Assembly (NCBI GenBank): GCA_900618795.1
Contig: UYJD01000001.1
Coordinates: forward strand, 1,300,442-1,335,033
Source: Cyanodermella asteris
Lineage: Eukaryota; Ascomycota; Lecanoromycetes; Ostropales; Stictidaceae
DNA length: 34,592 nt
Reading direction: 5' to 3'
The position numbers and the translations under genes were made by a program. Below, one piece after another: positions 1-10,421 of the stretch (position 1 is the first letter of the stretch; each line of letters starts with the position of its first letter). Under the pieces are notes generated by a model. It saw nothing but the letters and a program-made list of their open reading frames with translations, ran no database searches and was not told where the DNA came from.

Positions 1-337
1 ACAACTATCCACCTCAATCTCTAGATCTGAACCTGATCGAAAACTTCTAGTTTCACCTTAAAAGGCGCGTTTTCGATATCGACCCGAGCCTCAAAACCGC
101 AGAGGGACCGCGCGTAGAGCGAAAGAGAAGGATGCGATAAGCAATTGAACAAGTAGTGGACGAATAGAATAGCGATAATGAGTGGCAGTTACCGTAGCAG
201 CTAACCAACTTAATGAAAGACCGCCTCGAGCAGGTCAAACTTGTCCACGGTAGACAAACAAAGTACTAGCAGATAGAGCAAATCAAAACCTTCATTATGA
301 ACTATTTACATGAATTAACGGCCTCATATTGACCGAC

Positions 338-1285
338 TTAGGCAACGTTGAAGTACGTGGTACTGGTGCCAAGCAAAAAATGGATACATACTTTCCGGGA
401 TACATGTAGGTTGCTGCGAAGCAATCCGCCGCTCCACGTGACCATCGCATCAGCGATGTTGATCAATGCTCGACCAGGTTTGGGGGCCACGTGCTTCCAA
501 TATTCGTCTTCACTGCCCGCGCCGCCCGGTGGTAAGATTTGGAGGCCGCCAATCACGTTGAGCAGCATCGTTAAGACTCCGATATCCATATGCCCGAGGA
601 GGTTAGTTCGTGAGGTAGGTGAATCGTGAGTTGCCTTGAGGAGTCTGATTCCAGAGCTCGATGGCTGATCGAAGAGATTCATCTGTGACAGCGAAGCTCG
701 TGGTAGCCGCATATGGTCCTCAACGTAATGCAGCACCGTTTCCAGCACAGGGTGCGCTTTCTCGAGGAAAGACTGAAAGAAGGGTTTTCGAGATTCGAGC
801 AAAGGTGGATCAAGCCTTGCTGATCCCACGTCGATGATACTGTCGCGGGTGAAATTGTACATTTCGATATTCTCCGGTCTGCCATCCTCGATCTTGGTGA
901 TACCAACGCATTTATAACTGGCGAAAGTCAGTACTCCTCGGAAAACTGTCCCTTTCTTGCTAGAAGTGCCGTCCAAATATGCTGCTTACCCATGTAAGTC
1001 TCGCGATGGATAGTAATTGTGCTGATCTAGTTCATCTTTGGGCAGACTATACAGTCCTCCCGAAATAGCAAAGAGCTCCTCGACCCCTTCCAGGATCTGT
1101 CTCCCCTCAGTTGAGTCTGTCAGATCGATATTGCAGAAGCCGGTCAGTCTGCATGCCTTGAACAAGCGCAATGATTCCTCTGGGTCATTTGACTGTAGCT
1201 TGGAGTACGATAGCTCGACGATCGGAAAGGTTTCAGTATGAATCGAGAACGTTGGGAAGCTGCTAAGATACTCCGACGACGGCAT
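338..1285 (-). pseudogene. 2-oxoglutarate/Fe(II) oxygenase, C-terminally truncated
   Basis: Isopenicillin-N-synthase-like dioxygenase. Exon 1 is 1285-990 and exon 2 is 917-338. The 72-nt intron 918-989 has GTAAGC, a TACTGAC branch and CAG, and restores the family motif HGYKCVG across the junction. The N-terminal DIOX_N region (about residues 13-100) is followed by the double-stranded beta-helix with the iron ligands HMD (in GHMDIGVLT) and the distal His in RSNLH. Directly after that His, homologs have RV, a variable stretch and the R-x-S motif that binds 2-oxoglutarate. Here the frame runs into about 20 unrelated residues and stops, giving 291 residues against the usual 320-360. No continuation was found in any frame down to position 1, though an exon beyond the window edge cannot be excluded. 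The enzyme would bind iron but probably not the cosubstrate. Splicing and family are clear; loss of function is inferred. Confidence 0.75.
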
Positions 1286-2719
1286 TAGTGTCTTGTGCTG
1301 GTATGACGATTCCGCCGAGAGTGGATGTCGGGCCTATACACTACTGATGCTTCCTCAAGAGTTTTCACATATGGGCCTGGACATCGTTATTTGTGTGCGG
1401 CTGAGAGTCAGCCAACTTTCCCTCGGGAGGCTTGGAGGTTGACCTCACATATAGGGTCTGACTTTGAACAAAGCTGCTATGTTCAGTGTGAAGCGCAAAA
1501 TCTTTGTGTTGAACGTCTTCAGGATACACGACCTTGAGCTTCGCGATCAACCCACGCGACAATCGGGAGGGTTATTCGCATTGTCGGGAACATGCGCCAT
1601 CACGATCATCGTATGTCCCTCTCTTTTTTTTAAAGTCATCGAGATTGCCAAAACATACCGTTGGTGCGGCTGAGTTAGTCGTTCTTGGCATTGCGCATCC
1701 TTTGCAGCCCGGTGGAGCAGGCGCCCACTGATCTGCTCGACGTTGATCACCGTTAGCAAGTCTGGCATGCTTCCAACACTGCGGATGAGAGGGGTCATTA
1801 TTACACAACCTTTTCCCTTCGCTTCCTCTGCTTTCTCCCTGGTATGCACGCTGTCTGGAATCTATTTGTAAGCATGCCACCATCTTCGCTCGGATGCCGT
1901 CTTTCCGACGTGCGTCTTGACTTTGTTATCGCAGATCCCCTCGGCAGCCCCTCGCGCTGATGCTCTCACAGCTGTTCGCTGTTGCTTCCATCGCCTATTG
2001 CGACGTGATCCACCGGTTAGTGCGAAGTGTGCGTGTACACCGTCCCGACACTTATTCAGTCAAGCAGCGAGGTACAAGAACTTTTGCAGTACAAGAGGAG
2101 GAGCTCTTGTGAAGAGGCAACGGTCATACTCGCGATCCGCTGGTCGTCATCCAGACTTGTTAGTCTAGCCTTGACATGTACCCGAGCCGGGTCCCTGGAG
2201 CTCGGAAATGTGCATATAGACCCCTCTCACATCCTGGATACATTGATGTGAGGCGCAGTCCGGTCTCCAGATGAAGCCGGCTGCTGGCACTCTTTTCTTT
2301 GCCGTCGATATGCAGGATCATGTTTCGCGATCGTCCATCTCTCTCTTGTTCATCGGTCATCTCAGTATATCGTGGGAGCTCGGCTTTGGCTCGCCTAAGT
2401 TGATGGTAATTAGGAACAGAAGCACAACATCCGGCACGATGTTGTTATATTTATGTTATCTGGCCAAGTAATAGAACAGAAGCACAGCATCACGAGCACT
2501 TTCGAAGCCTTGAGCTGTTGTTACAATGTCGGGATTATTTGAATCAGTCAGCTTGTGTATCAGTCGCTCATTGCCAACCTTGTATAGCACAAGTCCCTAT
2601 AATAAGTTTTGTATCGGGTCCCCCAAATCGCCCATGTCGCTAAAAGAAGATATGCAATATACAAGCTCATACCTGCAAATTCATTTTCCTCCGTATAATC
2701 CTATCATCAGTGTTGTTTT
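1286..2719. other. gene-poor interval
   Basis: No reading frame here shows a recognisable domain, good splice signals or sustained coding character. Short frames occur on both strands, the longest about 100 codons, overlapping and without family motifs. The interval contains an 18-bp imperfect direct repeat at 2414-2431 and 2474-2491. Confidence 0.5.
2414..2491 (+). repeat. short direct repeat, two copies
   Basis: The 18-mer GAACAGAAGCACAACATC at 2414-2431 recurs at 2474-2491 with one mismatch (AGCATC for ACATC). Start-to-start spacing is 60 bp. Function unknown. Confidence 0.6.
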
Positions 2720-3848
2720 CTAGTCCCGTTTTCCGTTCGCAGCATAGGTAGGAAAAGTTCCTGGCACATAGGCGTATCCGTATCCTCCTCGTCCCTCTCC
2801 ACCGCCGCCCAGCTTCTCCGCCCCGTACCTCCTCAATCGCTGCGGCATCTCCACGCCTCGGAAGTAGGCCAAACTGACCGCCAGTCCCGCTCCAAAGCTC
2901 AAAAGACAGTACGCCGCCGTGCTCAAGTGGACATGCCCTCCAAGGCCGCTGCTCAATCTACTCGTGCTCGGCGGTAACACCTCTGTCGAATACCATCGGA
3001 CACTCAGCGTCAACGCCAACGGGTCCCCGATCACCAGCTTTGGCGAACTTGACGACGGGGGCAGACTGTAAGCCGTCCCGGCTAAGATTTCTCCCTCCGG
3101 CGCACCCTTTCTCCGGTCCTTGCTCTCTGACTTCTTGCTTTCCTTCTTGTTCTTTTCGCTGTCTTGCCCCGGCTTCGAGCTGGCGGAGGATGGTTTCTTG
3201 GGATTGGGGGAGGTGGTGTGCAGGATTATGTTCAGGTGCGGATTTATGTGTAGGTGGGAGAGTTGCAGGGTGCCCGTGAGCGCGAATTGGAGGTGTGTGT
3301 AGTCGGACGCCGCGAGGGCGCCGCGGTCGGGGCACGGGGGAAGGGAGGGAACGCGACAGGAGAGGGGTGCGTCGTTGTGAACGTAGAATTCGAGAATGTG
3401 GAAGAGGGGGTCGTCGACTTCGGCGATTGTGCAATTGACATCTGTAGAGCAAGGCTATCAGCATCTGCTACTCGGTCCGGATAGTTCTCGGGCCCTCCCC
3501 GCAATTCGGATCATGAGGTATCTTTCCCATCTTGCGCGGCGAATATATATATCTACCTTTCTCGCTCCCAAACGGGACCTCCAACGCCCGCCCCGTCTCG
3601 TTGCACTTCCAAAACGGTATGTACTGAAACTCGCCCGCTTCGTTTGTAATGTGCTCGCCCGTCTCAATCGTGCGATTCAGGCACTCGACCTGCACCGCCT
3701 CCCCGAGCGCCCATCCCCGTGCCGCCGCCCTGGAGCTCCCGGACAAGACTTCTTGTTGCGCCGACGATGATGCAGCATTGACCAATTCGAAGAAGATCTG
3801 TAAATAAAAGAACAGCGCCGCAAGCAGACCGGCGCTGTGGCCCGCCAT
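2720..3848 (-). CDS. conserved secretory-pathway protein with C-terminal membrane anchor
   Basis: Two exons, 3848-3557 and 3441-2720, give 337 residues. The 115-nt intron 3442-3556 (GTAGAT, a TGCTGAT branch, CTACAG) removes an in-frame stop and joins EKDVNCTIAEVDD. The protein starts MAGHSAG with a hydrophobic signal peptide (about residues 6-26, ending VNA). A lumenal-type domain with cysteines and N-glycosylation sequons (NRT, NET, NCT) follows. Next come a lysine/serine-rich low-complexity stretch in the middle, one hydrophobic segment (TAAYCLLSFGAGLAVSLAYF) near the C terminus, and a basic, glycine/tyrosine-rich tail. The layout is that of a type I membrane protein. I do not recognise the family; no catalytic motif is visible. 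The ATG is chosen because it directly precedes the signal peptide, although the frame stays open upstream. Confidence 0.72.
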
Positions 3849-4649
3849 CGTTCGGGGCCGGTGAATGGTTTGTACCGGAGGCAAAGCGCTGAGAAGTTGA
3901 GGCGCTCGACGGGACGGTTTATGGGATTGCCGGACGGGACACGAAACGTGGACTGGTGCCAAGGGTACGGAGATGTGGTCCGGGGTGGTGGATTTAGCTG
4001 CTCCAGGAACTGCGTTACCAGGGAAGGGGAAGGCAATAGAGTTTGATGATCCGCAAACGTCTTTTTCGCTTCACTCATCACGGCTTCCATGACTTCCAAG
4101 TTCCTCGGAAAGCGCGAAAATCTAGGTCACTAAGTACGATGTGAACGGTCAGTGTATTGCGGCGTCAAATTGGCCATGTCATTCTCACCATTTTCTACTC
4201 TTGGTCTAATCCGCGTCAATCGTGTTGCTCGCTTTATCCTTGGTCACATGTCTCTTTATGAAATCAGGTGGACTCCTTGGTGACTTCTGATAAGCCCATG
4301 AACTTCCTGCTTCCATCTTCAGCGACCCTCACCAGACAGAGAGTGGTTGGCACCGCCGACGAACAGCGACGGTTAAGCTTCCGCAACGTCCCTTGCTCTC
4401 CGTCAGCAGAGTTCCGCACGCTCTTCCACCTACACTTTCGCCATCCACTGCCATCGGAGCAGACAGCTCACTTCAAATGAAGACGACAGACAATTTGGAA
4501 ACCTTTGAGACACGATGTGTCCACCTTTGTCATATCACATATCCCTGCATTGGAAATTGCATCCCCTGCTGACGTTGCCCTAAGTTTGTAAGCTGGACTC
4601 GGCCTTGTGCAAGTTCAACGCTAGCCTTGTGCACTTATTGACACGTATC
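3849..4649. other. intergenic, no gene seen
   Basis: This holds the likely promoter of the leftward membrane-protein gene. The frames present (70-140 codons) overlap each other and carry no domain or splice pattern. Confidence 0.45.
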
Positions 4650-5190
4650 ATGACACCTACCAAACCTAAGGAGGATGTCGCAGACACGGAAGACCACAAG
4701 CGGATCATGACTCTAACAGGGGCTGCAGCTACAACCAGCTCGCACGCCACGCAAGCGATGAAGAGTGGCTAGAAAGTCTGTGTGTTGGAATCGTGAAGTA
4801 CCGCAAGGAAGTCCAGTTGGACGTGCTGAAGAACACCGAAGCACCCAATGAGCCTGTTCCGACCAAGACGGAACCATCCGTGTATCGACCACTTGACCTT
4901 TTCCCGGGAATGACTCCAGAGTCGGACGCGTTTGGAGCTTCGTGATTGGCTTCGTGATTGGCTTCGTTGTGAGAGAACTTATGTCTCTGGACAGCCTACG
5001 GTCCAGTCTACAATTCTCCCTGGCCGCCGCTTACTCAAGCTCAAGTCCATCGCCATTTCGAACGTGGATTGTAGTCGTCTTCGGCACAGTCTTCCTCCTT
5101 ATTCACTACCTTTTTCGCCTCTTACCGTACATGCTTATCATCCTTGGGATCGATAGTCTATTGGTACGGCTAGCTCGCCCCAGCCCCTAA
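4650..5190 (+). pseudogene. fragmented small membrane-protein relic
   Basis: Three successive frames each look coding but do not join. The first runs from the ATG at 4650 for 40 codons to TAG at 4770. The second, overlapping it and open from about 4672, includes CSYNQLARHASDEEWLESLC and ends at TGA 4943. The third encodes FVIGFVIGFVVREL and then two strongly hydrophobic segments (WIVVVFGTVFLLIHYLF and LLPYMLIILGIDSLL) before TAA at 5188-5190. No GT-AG pair bridges the frames sensibly, so at least two frame changes are needed. The parts together resemble a fungal protein with a charged N-terminal domain and C-terminal transmembrane helices. The first hydrophobic segment is partly a product of a 12-nt tandem duplication. 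The family is not recognised. Sequencing indels are an alternative explanation. Confidence 0.4.
4937..4967 (+). repeat. 12-nt tandem duplication
   Basis: The unit GCTTCGTGATTG occurs twice in a row and then partially a third time. It is a multiple of three, so in the hydrophobic frame it repeats the residues FVIG. Confidence 0.8.
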
Positions 5191-5213
5191 GCCTCGGGCA
5201 TGTCTTCACTTTT

Positions 5214-5367
5214 TTGTCCGATGTCCGCACCAGTCTCGTCAACAGCGGCAGCTTCATCTTTCCCAAGTCACATCCCGCGATGCAGGCTCTGTATAACGCA
5301 CCCGCGACCGACGAGGAGCTGATCAGCAAAGACCACGCGGTCGACCTAAGACCGGGACTCAAAGGTG
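5214..5367 (+). other. possible exon, unidentified
   Basis: A frame with coding-like composition contains SDVRTSLVNSGSFIFPKSHP and then LISKDHAVDLRPG. It runs up to a plausible 5' splice site (AAAG/GTGAGG near 5364). It starts in a different frame from the hydrophobic relic just upstream and has no convincing ATG or downstream partner exon. It could be another piece of the same decayed gene. Confidence 0.25.
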
Positions 5368-5499
5368 AGGGCACCAACAAACTTATTACATCCTATTCTG
5401 GTGTAGAAGTGGGTAGACGAACTTGTTATGCTCGTGGGTGCGAAGCAGCCGAGTATAGCGCGGAAGAAGAGGACCAGTTATGGGGAGGAGGAGGGTAGT

Positions 5500-6011
5500 T
5501 ATGTGTTTGTGGGGCCCGCGGGGTGTGGGGGGTTCTGGTACAGGCAGTGATGTGAAGGAATATTCACGAGAATTTCGAGAGGGGGGCCATCGATGTGCAA
5601 GAATTCGATCTTTGCTGAGCTTGAGATGGAGCGTCCCAGGAAATGCGACTCTAAAGTCTAATTGTCGGCGTCATCTGTGAGTGAGCTGTACAATTGGTCG
5701 TTTTGTCATGATTTGCGAACATTCCAACGCTTGCTGCTTGATGAAACTTGATCAAAGCTCGCTAGAGAGGCCTATCCAGTCGAAACGCAGCAGGAACAAG
5801 AAAGTCGACTTCCGCTGTGCAAGTGGAAGTTTTACAGGCCTCGGGGCGGAAGACCAGCATTTCAGCTGCGGAAGCATGGTGAGCTTCCGCCTACCTTCGA
5901 CCGCACCAAGCAACGCAACAATATATGGACACAAGCGCGGAAACAGCAAAGAGAACCTGGAAAGATCACAGCGAATCCCAGCGAGATGAACAACGAGACA
6001 CAGCTTGGAGG
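5500..6011. other. intergenic, no gene seen
   Basis: Only short overlapping frames without motifs. The stretch lies downstream of the leftward Zn2Cys6 regulator and so would contain its 3' end region. Confidence 0.4.
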
Positions 6012-7223
6012 TTACAGACCAAACTTTCCGATGCTCTCGCTCCCAACCCACTCCCGGCAGTGGTCGACGCCCTTGACAAGCACCATCATGGCCACCCCAA
6101 GCTCTTCCACATCGTCCGGAGACGCGGGAGCTATATCAGCATTCCAATCACTAAATCGAACGCGAATCCACGGCTTCTCACTCGCAGCCCGCTGTCACGC
6201 AAAACTACTCCCCGCCGACCACAGTGCCTGCTGCGCGAAAAACGACAAGCCCGCAAACCCGCTCTCGTCATACCAACCTTGTTTGAGGAACATGAATAGG
6301 CCGTCAATGGAGAAGCCTGCAGAGAGAGTCCTGCGAATGGATTCGTGTAGAAGCCAGTCGGTCCAGGTTTCGGCGTTGTAGTACTGTTGGTTCGGCACTA
6401 CCAGGTGGCTTTCCTCCTCGACGGATCTGTAGAACTTGCGGAGGTGCCGTAGGGATTGGACGAGCAGTGGAAGATGGGCCTCGGCTTCTGCTCGCATGGT
6501 TATGTCACCGCCAAAGAGTTGGATGATCTGGTAGAGGCACAGCGCTTGTGTGGCTGGTAGATGTGCCGGTAGGGGTGAGGTGTCTGGTGTAGCCAGGCCT
6601 TGTGCACATTTTCTGGAAGCTTGAGAGAGACACTGAAAGACGATACGTTCGTTATCGCTCTTTCGATGTGCGTAGAGAGAGCACATGCCCAGGGCTTCTT
6701 GTAAGGCGCCAGGAATCTCATTCGGATACAGACTGAAATTGATGAAAGGACAAAGCGTACCCTCTACGCAAGCAACAGGCCACTTCTTCAGCTGCTTCAC
6801 CGCATAGACGATACGCTCTTGATAGTCTCTGCCTGCAACGACCGTTCCGTGGTAGTGAGGGTTGACAGGTTTCGGCATTTGGTCGGGTACAATAAAGTCA
6901 TCGATGCTGTCCATGACCTCGTTTCAATCCAGATCGTGGTCTGGAAACTTCAACAGCCCAGACTCGTGGACCGTGTCGGTTAATGTAAATGGCATTTCAG
7001 CTGGGGAGTCTGTCAAGTTCGACGATGCTGCCATTCCCTGGGTCGTCTCTTGTGCCGCCGTGTCTCGCACCGCACGTCCTGTGGTGGAAGCTACGGCGGT
7101 AGCTACATAGGTGCATGATAGCTGTCGAGCGCAGCATCGATAGCATGGTGTTGCGAGATCACATCGACGCTTAGCTCTTGCACACTGCTGACAGGACCTC
7201 TTATATGGACTTGGCATGGACAT
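6012..7223 (-). pseudogene. Zn2Cys6 transcription factor with two in-frame TGA codons
   Basis: A single continuous frame of 403 codons plus a TAA terminator, interrupted only by TGA at codon 100 (6924-6926) and codon 343 (6195-6197). Residues 11-37 form a canonical Zn2Cys6 cluster (C-x2-C-x6-C-x5-C-x2-C-x6-C, within RSCQQCARAKRRCD). After the first TGA the frame reads NEVMDSIDDFIVPDQMPKP and continues into the helical region typical of secondary-metabolite regulators (ALCLYQIIQLFGGD, then TWTDWLLHESIRRTLSAGF). After the second TGA it still reads as a family C terminus (SPDDVEELG, then VDHCREWVG). There are no frameshifts. From family resemblance I infer that both TGAs may replace Trp (LD-W-NEV and SSFA-W-QR). 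It would have been a nuclear pathway regulator. Either it is a recent nonsense allele or it is read through; no GT-AG intron removes either TGA. Confidence 0.82.
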
Positions 7224-7980
7224 GCGGCGGATTTGAACAATCGGACAGAAACAAATGTAGCATGTAAATTGGATTCAGTGATAAGGACAACGTCGTGCTT
7301 ACTTACTCCTGTAAATCCTCCCAAGGGAGTGTTCACGCTAGTGAACGGAAGATCCGTTCGTGTCGATTGACTAACAAGGATGACGCATAGCACAGGTAGC
7401 GTCAAGCTGGCAATAAGGGGCAACGCTGACAACAGCTTTTCTTAGAATACAGACAATCCGGCCGTGGGCAGAAGTCCTCATCCCAATCGCATTACGTAAT
7501 ATAATTCGTTGTAACCGCGCTTTTCCTGTCGACACCTCTCTTGAATACAAGCATGACCACCACGGACCCAAAAAGCGATGCGCTGGAAAATGTATGAGCT
7601 TCAAGTATAGCGCCAATGCTTGATTTCTCGGAGTCGACCACGCTGCTGCTTTAAGGCGTTCAATATGCGATTGTGGACGAGCTATGCAACTAGGCCGTGT
7701 GAAAGGCCGGCGGCAAAGATGTCTCCATCTTTCCTAGACCACCAAGACACCCATCCGCTGCAGCCTCGCCTTAGACTGTTTGATCAGCAAGATTCTGAAC
7801 CAGACCGCCGAGGAGACCTCCGAGGCTGCGCCAGGAAGCCACCTTCAGCAACGCGCAAGCACTTCCCAATGGCGGAGGTCTCGCGCACCTCTCAAAGCAT
7901 CCGTTATTGATCCTTTCGGAGGGTGACATTGCCATAGAAAACCCTGATCTTTCCTTGCCTGGACATCAGCCAGTTTCAAG
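7224..7980. other. interval between regulator and UstYa relic, with coding-like scraps
   Basis: This separates the leftward regulator from the rightward UstYa relic. On the plus strand around 7730-7930, two frames have coding-like composition (one includes CSLALDCLISKILNQTAEE), faintly like the middle domain of AflR-type regulators. None has a start, splice sites or a convincing match. Nothing firm can be called. Confidence 0.3.
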
Positions 7981-7992
7981 TATTCTCGAGGA

Positions 7993-8645
7993 TTGCCTGT
8001 CAAACCTTCCGCTCGATGGCGCTGGGCAATTACAGTCTCGATGTTCGCGGCTGCGATCTTTATTCTCGGACTTTGTATTCATATAGATGTACAAATCGGC
8101 TCAAAGCCCCTAGAAGCACATCTACCAGGCACAGCGAATCGAGGTGAGCAAGTCTCTGTACTTTCGATTCGATCGATTGAATTCAATCATTTCCTGTTGC
8201 TTGGACAAACAGTGAATTCCGGTTTGACGAAGCCTTTGCCCACATTCCTGAGCAGGCGCAAGCGGAGCCACATTGGGACTCGTTAATACCAAGTCAGCGC
8301 AACAACTAGCAGCTGCGCTCCGATACTGACGGCTTGTGAACAGATGGCCTTGGCTATGTACGCAAGTCTCCACTTGCGAAGCAGCCTTTCTGGCATCAGT
8401 GCCGCGACTTCGAGCAACTACAGAACTGGGCAGCCGAAGCCCGCATGTTTGATGCCTGTCGCTCTCGATTCTGGGATTCGTCAGAGTCAACAGTATCATT
8501 CAGGCTAGCTACACAACAATCTCAAATCCCGCCTTTGACTGTAGCATCGTGCCGTTCTGCCTCCTGGCAATCGTCGCAGCACTTCCTGCGCCAGCCCCCG
8601 ACTCTGACTCTCCGATACGCCATGTCTTCAAGTCTAATGGTATGA
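7993..8645 (+). pseudogene. UstYa/DUF3328-family protein relic
   Basis: UstYa-type proteins are oxidative tailoring enzymes in fungal RiPP and related clusters. The first block (to 8143) holds an Arg/Trp-rich stretch (ARWRW) and one transmembrane helix (ITVSMFAAAIFILGLCI). The second (8214-8292) carries the family hallmark EFRFDEAF followed by WDSLIP. A 51-nt intron (8293-8343, TACTGAC branch, CAG) then leads into NGLGYVRKSPLAKQP and a frame ending TGA at 8643. The natural first intron (8144 GTGAGC to 8212 CAG) leaves blocks one and two one base out of phase. The catalytic HxxHC motifs expected after KSPLAKQP are absent. No in-frame ATG precedes the helix except 8041, inside it. The family call is good; function is very unlikely. 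Confidence 0.6.
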
Positions 8646-8955
8646 CTGCTTAGATACCCTAGAGACTGTGATGATGCTAATGTAGTGGAGGGATTGAAAG
8701 AGTGTCTTCGCCTGATGACGTGGATAACATCTTGATCGGAGATGGATACTGAACCTAGTCCATAAAACCTACTCAAATATAGTACATAGGAGAATATCAT
8801 TGAATCAGACGGGAAGACCATATATCACTTTCATTTCTCAACTGTCATGACAAGACTAGAAAGTCGACGTGATTAACTGGCACTCCATATAAATGCTTGT
8901 TATGACTAACATCGTTCAGTGCCCACATGCAATGTGAACTCGTTGTACGCTATAG
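8646..8955. other. intergenic between convergent genes
   Basis: This is the 3' region shared by the rightward UstYa relic and the leftward O-methyltransferase. No coding signal. Confidence 0.45.
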
Positions 8956-10311
8956 CTATCCGGACCAGGTGGCCTCAACGATGGCTAACTGCGAACCTGC
9001 CGGTTGTGAGATCTTGACCTCTCCGAATCGGGGATCCGCAGTCTGGAAGAGATTTCGCCAATCTTGGGCCTCGTAGTCGCGCTCGTTGAACAAGCTCAAC
9101 ATAATCATATCCATATCTCTGTGAAAGGTCAGTATGTACTCGAACATCCGGACGGGATGACAAAAAACCTTGCTCGCCGTTCCATGTGAAGCGGGGCTTT
9201 TCCAGGAGCCTCCATCAAATGGTCGTTGACGATGACCCTGCTGCCGGGTTCCAGACCGGGAATCAAAGCTTGAAGGATCTTCACGCAGTGTTCGTCAGAC
9301 CAGTTGTGGAGGATCTGTCTGAGCAGAAAGACCTTTGCCTTGCTAGTCTGAGGCTGGAAAAAGTCGTGGCCGACGAAGCTGATTCGGGCCTTGCTTTCGG
9401 GAGGTGCAGCATTCTCGAATTTCTCGGCAATCGATGGCAAATCTTGCACCACGAACGTCAAATTGGGGAATCGACTTGCAAGAGCAGCGCTTGTGTAGCC
9501 GTCGGCTCCACCGACATCAACGACCGTGGCGTCTCCGAGCGCAGCCCAGTCGTAGCCGTTCACGAGCAACGAAACGTCCAGAGTGGGCCTCTTGCTGAAG
9601 CTGCCCATTGCGCTTGCAAAACGACGTCCCTTGTCGGGATGCGAAGAAATGTAGGCGAAGAGCGGTAAATCAGTCCTGTTTGCCACGCTCCAGCCGGTCT
9701 TTTTCGGCTTTCCCTCGGGTGTCTTGTCATCGAGCGCTTCCACGGTGTGGGCAAATGCTTGATATGCCTCATCGAACATCACGCCAAGGCCATCTGTCGC
9801 GGCAGAATCCTGGCGAAGGTACCGCGAAGCTGCTGAATGAGAAACCTGGCCTTCTTGAAGCTCGTGGAATATACGATGATGCGAGATGGCGAAGCGTATC
9901 ACGCGACGCACGATGTGTTCCTCCTGTCCAAGCTGTTTGGCGAGGTCCGGGTATGATATGCTGCCACCGAGCGGGACCTTCGAAGCGATATCATACTTGT
10001 AGATGTATTGAAGACTTGTAGCATTCAGCTGAATGGAAATTAGTAGGTGGTTCGCTCCGCAACAAAGCAAAAGGCCTTACCACTGGTCTGACCAGCTCCA
10101 TAGGACCAATAAGGAGATTGTGCAATTCGAGTGCTGCATCCACCGCCTGCATACGCGAGGCTTCCACCATGGACGACTTGATGCTCGTGTCTACAGGTCC
10201 ATTCTCATCGAAAGAAGGCTCGGGAAGTCCCTGAGTACGAAGATAGTTGTCTACCTCTTTCGTCTTGGCGTCAACGATGCCTGCCAGTTCAACGATCCTG
10301 CTTGTTGCCAT
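8956..10311 (-). CDS. SAM-dependent O-methyltransferase (fungal polyketide/COMT type)
   Basis: Three exons, 10311-10081, 10028-9169 and 9118-8956, give 417 residues, normal for fungal O-methyltransferases of the AflP/StcP type. Intron 1 (10029-10080) has GTAAGG, a CTACTAAT branch and CAG. Intron 2 (9119-9168) has the unusual donor GTTTTT but a TACTGAC branch and CAG, and joins MERRARDMDMIM in frame. The N-terminal helical dimerisation/winged-helix region is followed by SAM motif I (VVDVGGADGY, about residues 246-255). The catalytic His lies in LRQILHNWSDEHC (about 318), and the C-terminal DMDMIML and DPRFGEV motifs are intact. It transfers methyl from SAM to a hydroxyl of an aromatic or polyketide-like substrate in the cytosol; the substrate is unknown. 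It is the one clearly intact tailoring gene of the left segment. Confidence 0.9.
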
Positions 10312-10413
10312 TTTGTGGATGGGCTTTCATGGACAAAATGCTTCTGCGACGAGAATGCGAATTTCTTTGGAGAGTGGGAGAAAGGAACTGGAGAAAGCTT
10401 ACGCCCAATTCGT

Positions 10414-10421
10414 CTTTATAT
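10414..10421 (-). promoter_or_regulatory. TATA-like element upstream of the O-methyltransferase
   Basis: ATATAAAG reads on the minus strand about 100 nt upstream of the O-methyltransferase ATG, a plausible core-promoter position. No experimental support. Confidence 0.35.

Noticed and set aside
1960-2112. 51-codon frame (LSQLFAVASIAYCDVIHR) ending in TGA
   Set aside because: Coding-like composition but too short, no splice context and no family; kept out of the annotation.
6012-7223. General reassignment of TGA to Trp in this genome
   Set aside because: The intact PMP3-like and serine-rich genes terminate with TGA, and intact genes use TGG for Trp.
7993-10311. Repeat-type RiPP precursor peptide near the UstYa relic
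   Set aside because: No frame with a signal peptide and repeated KR-flanked cores was found on either strand.
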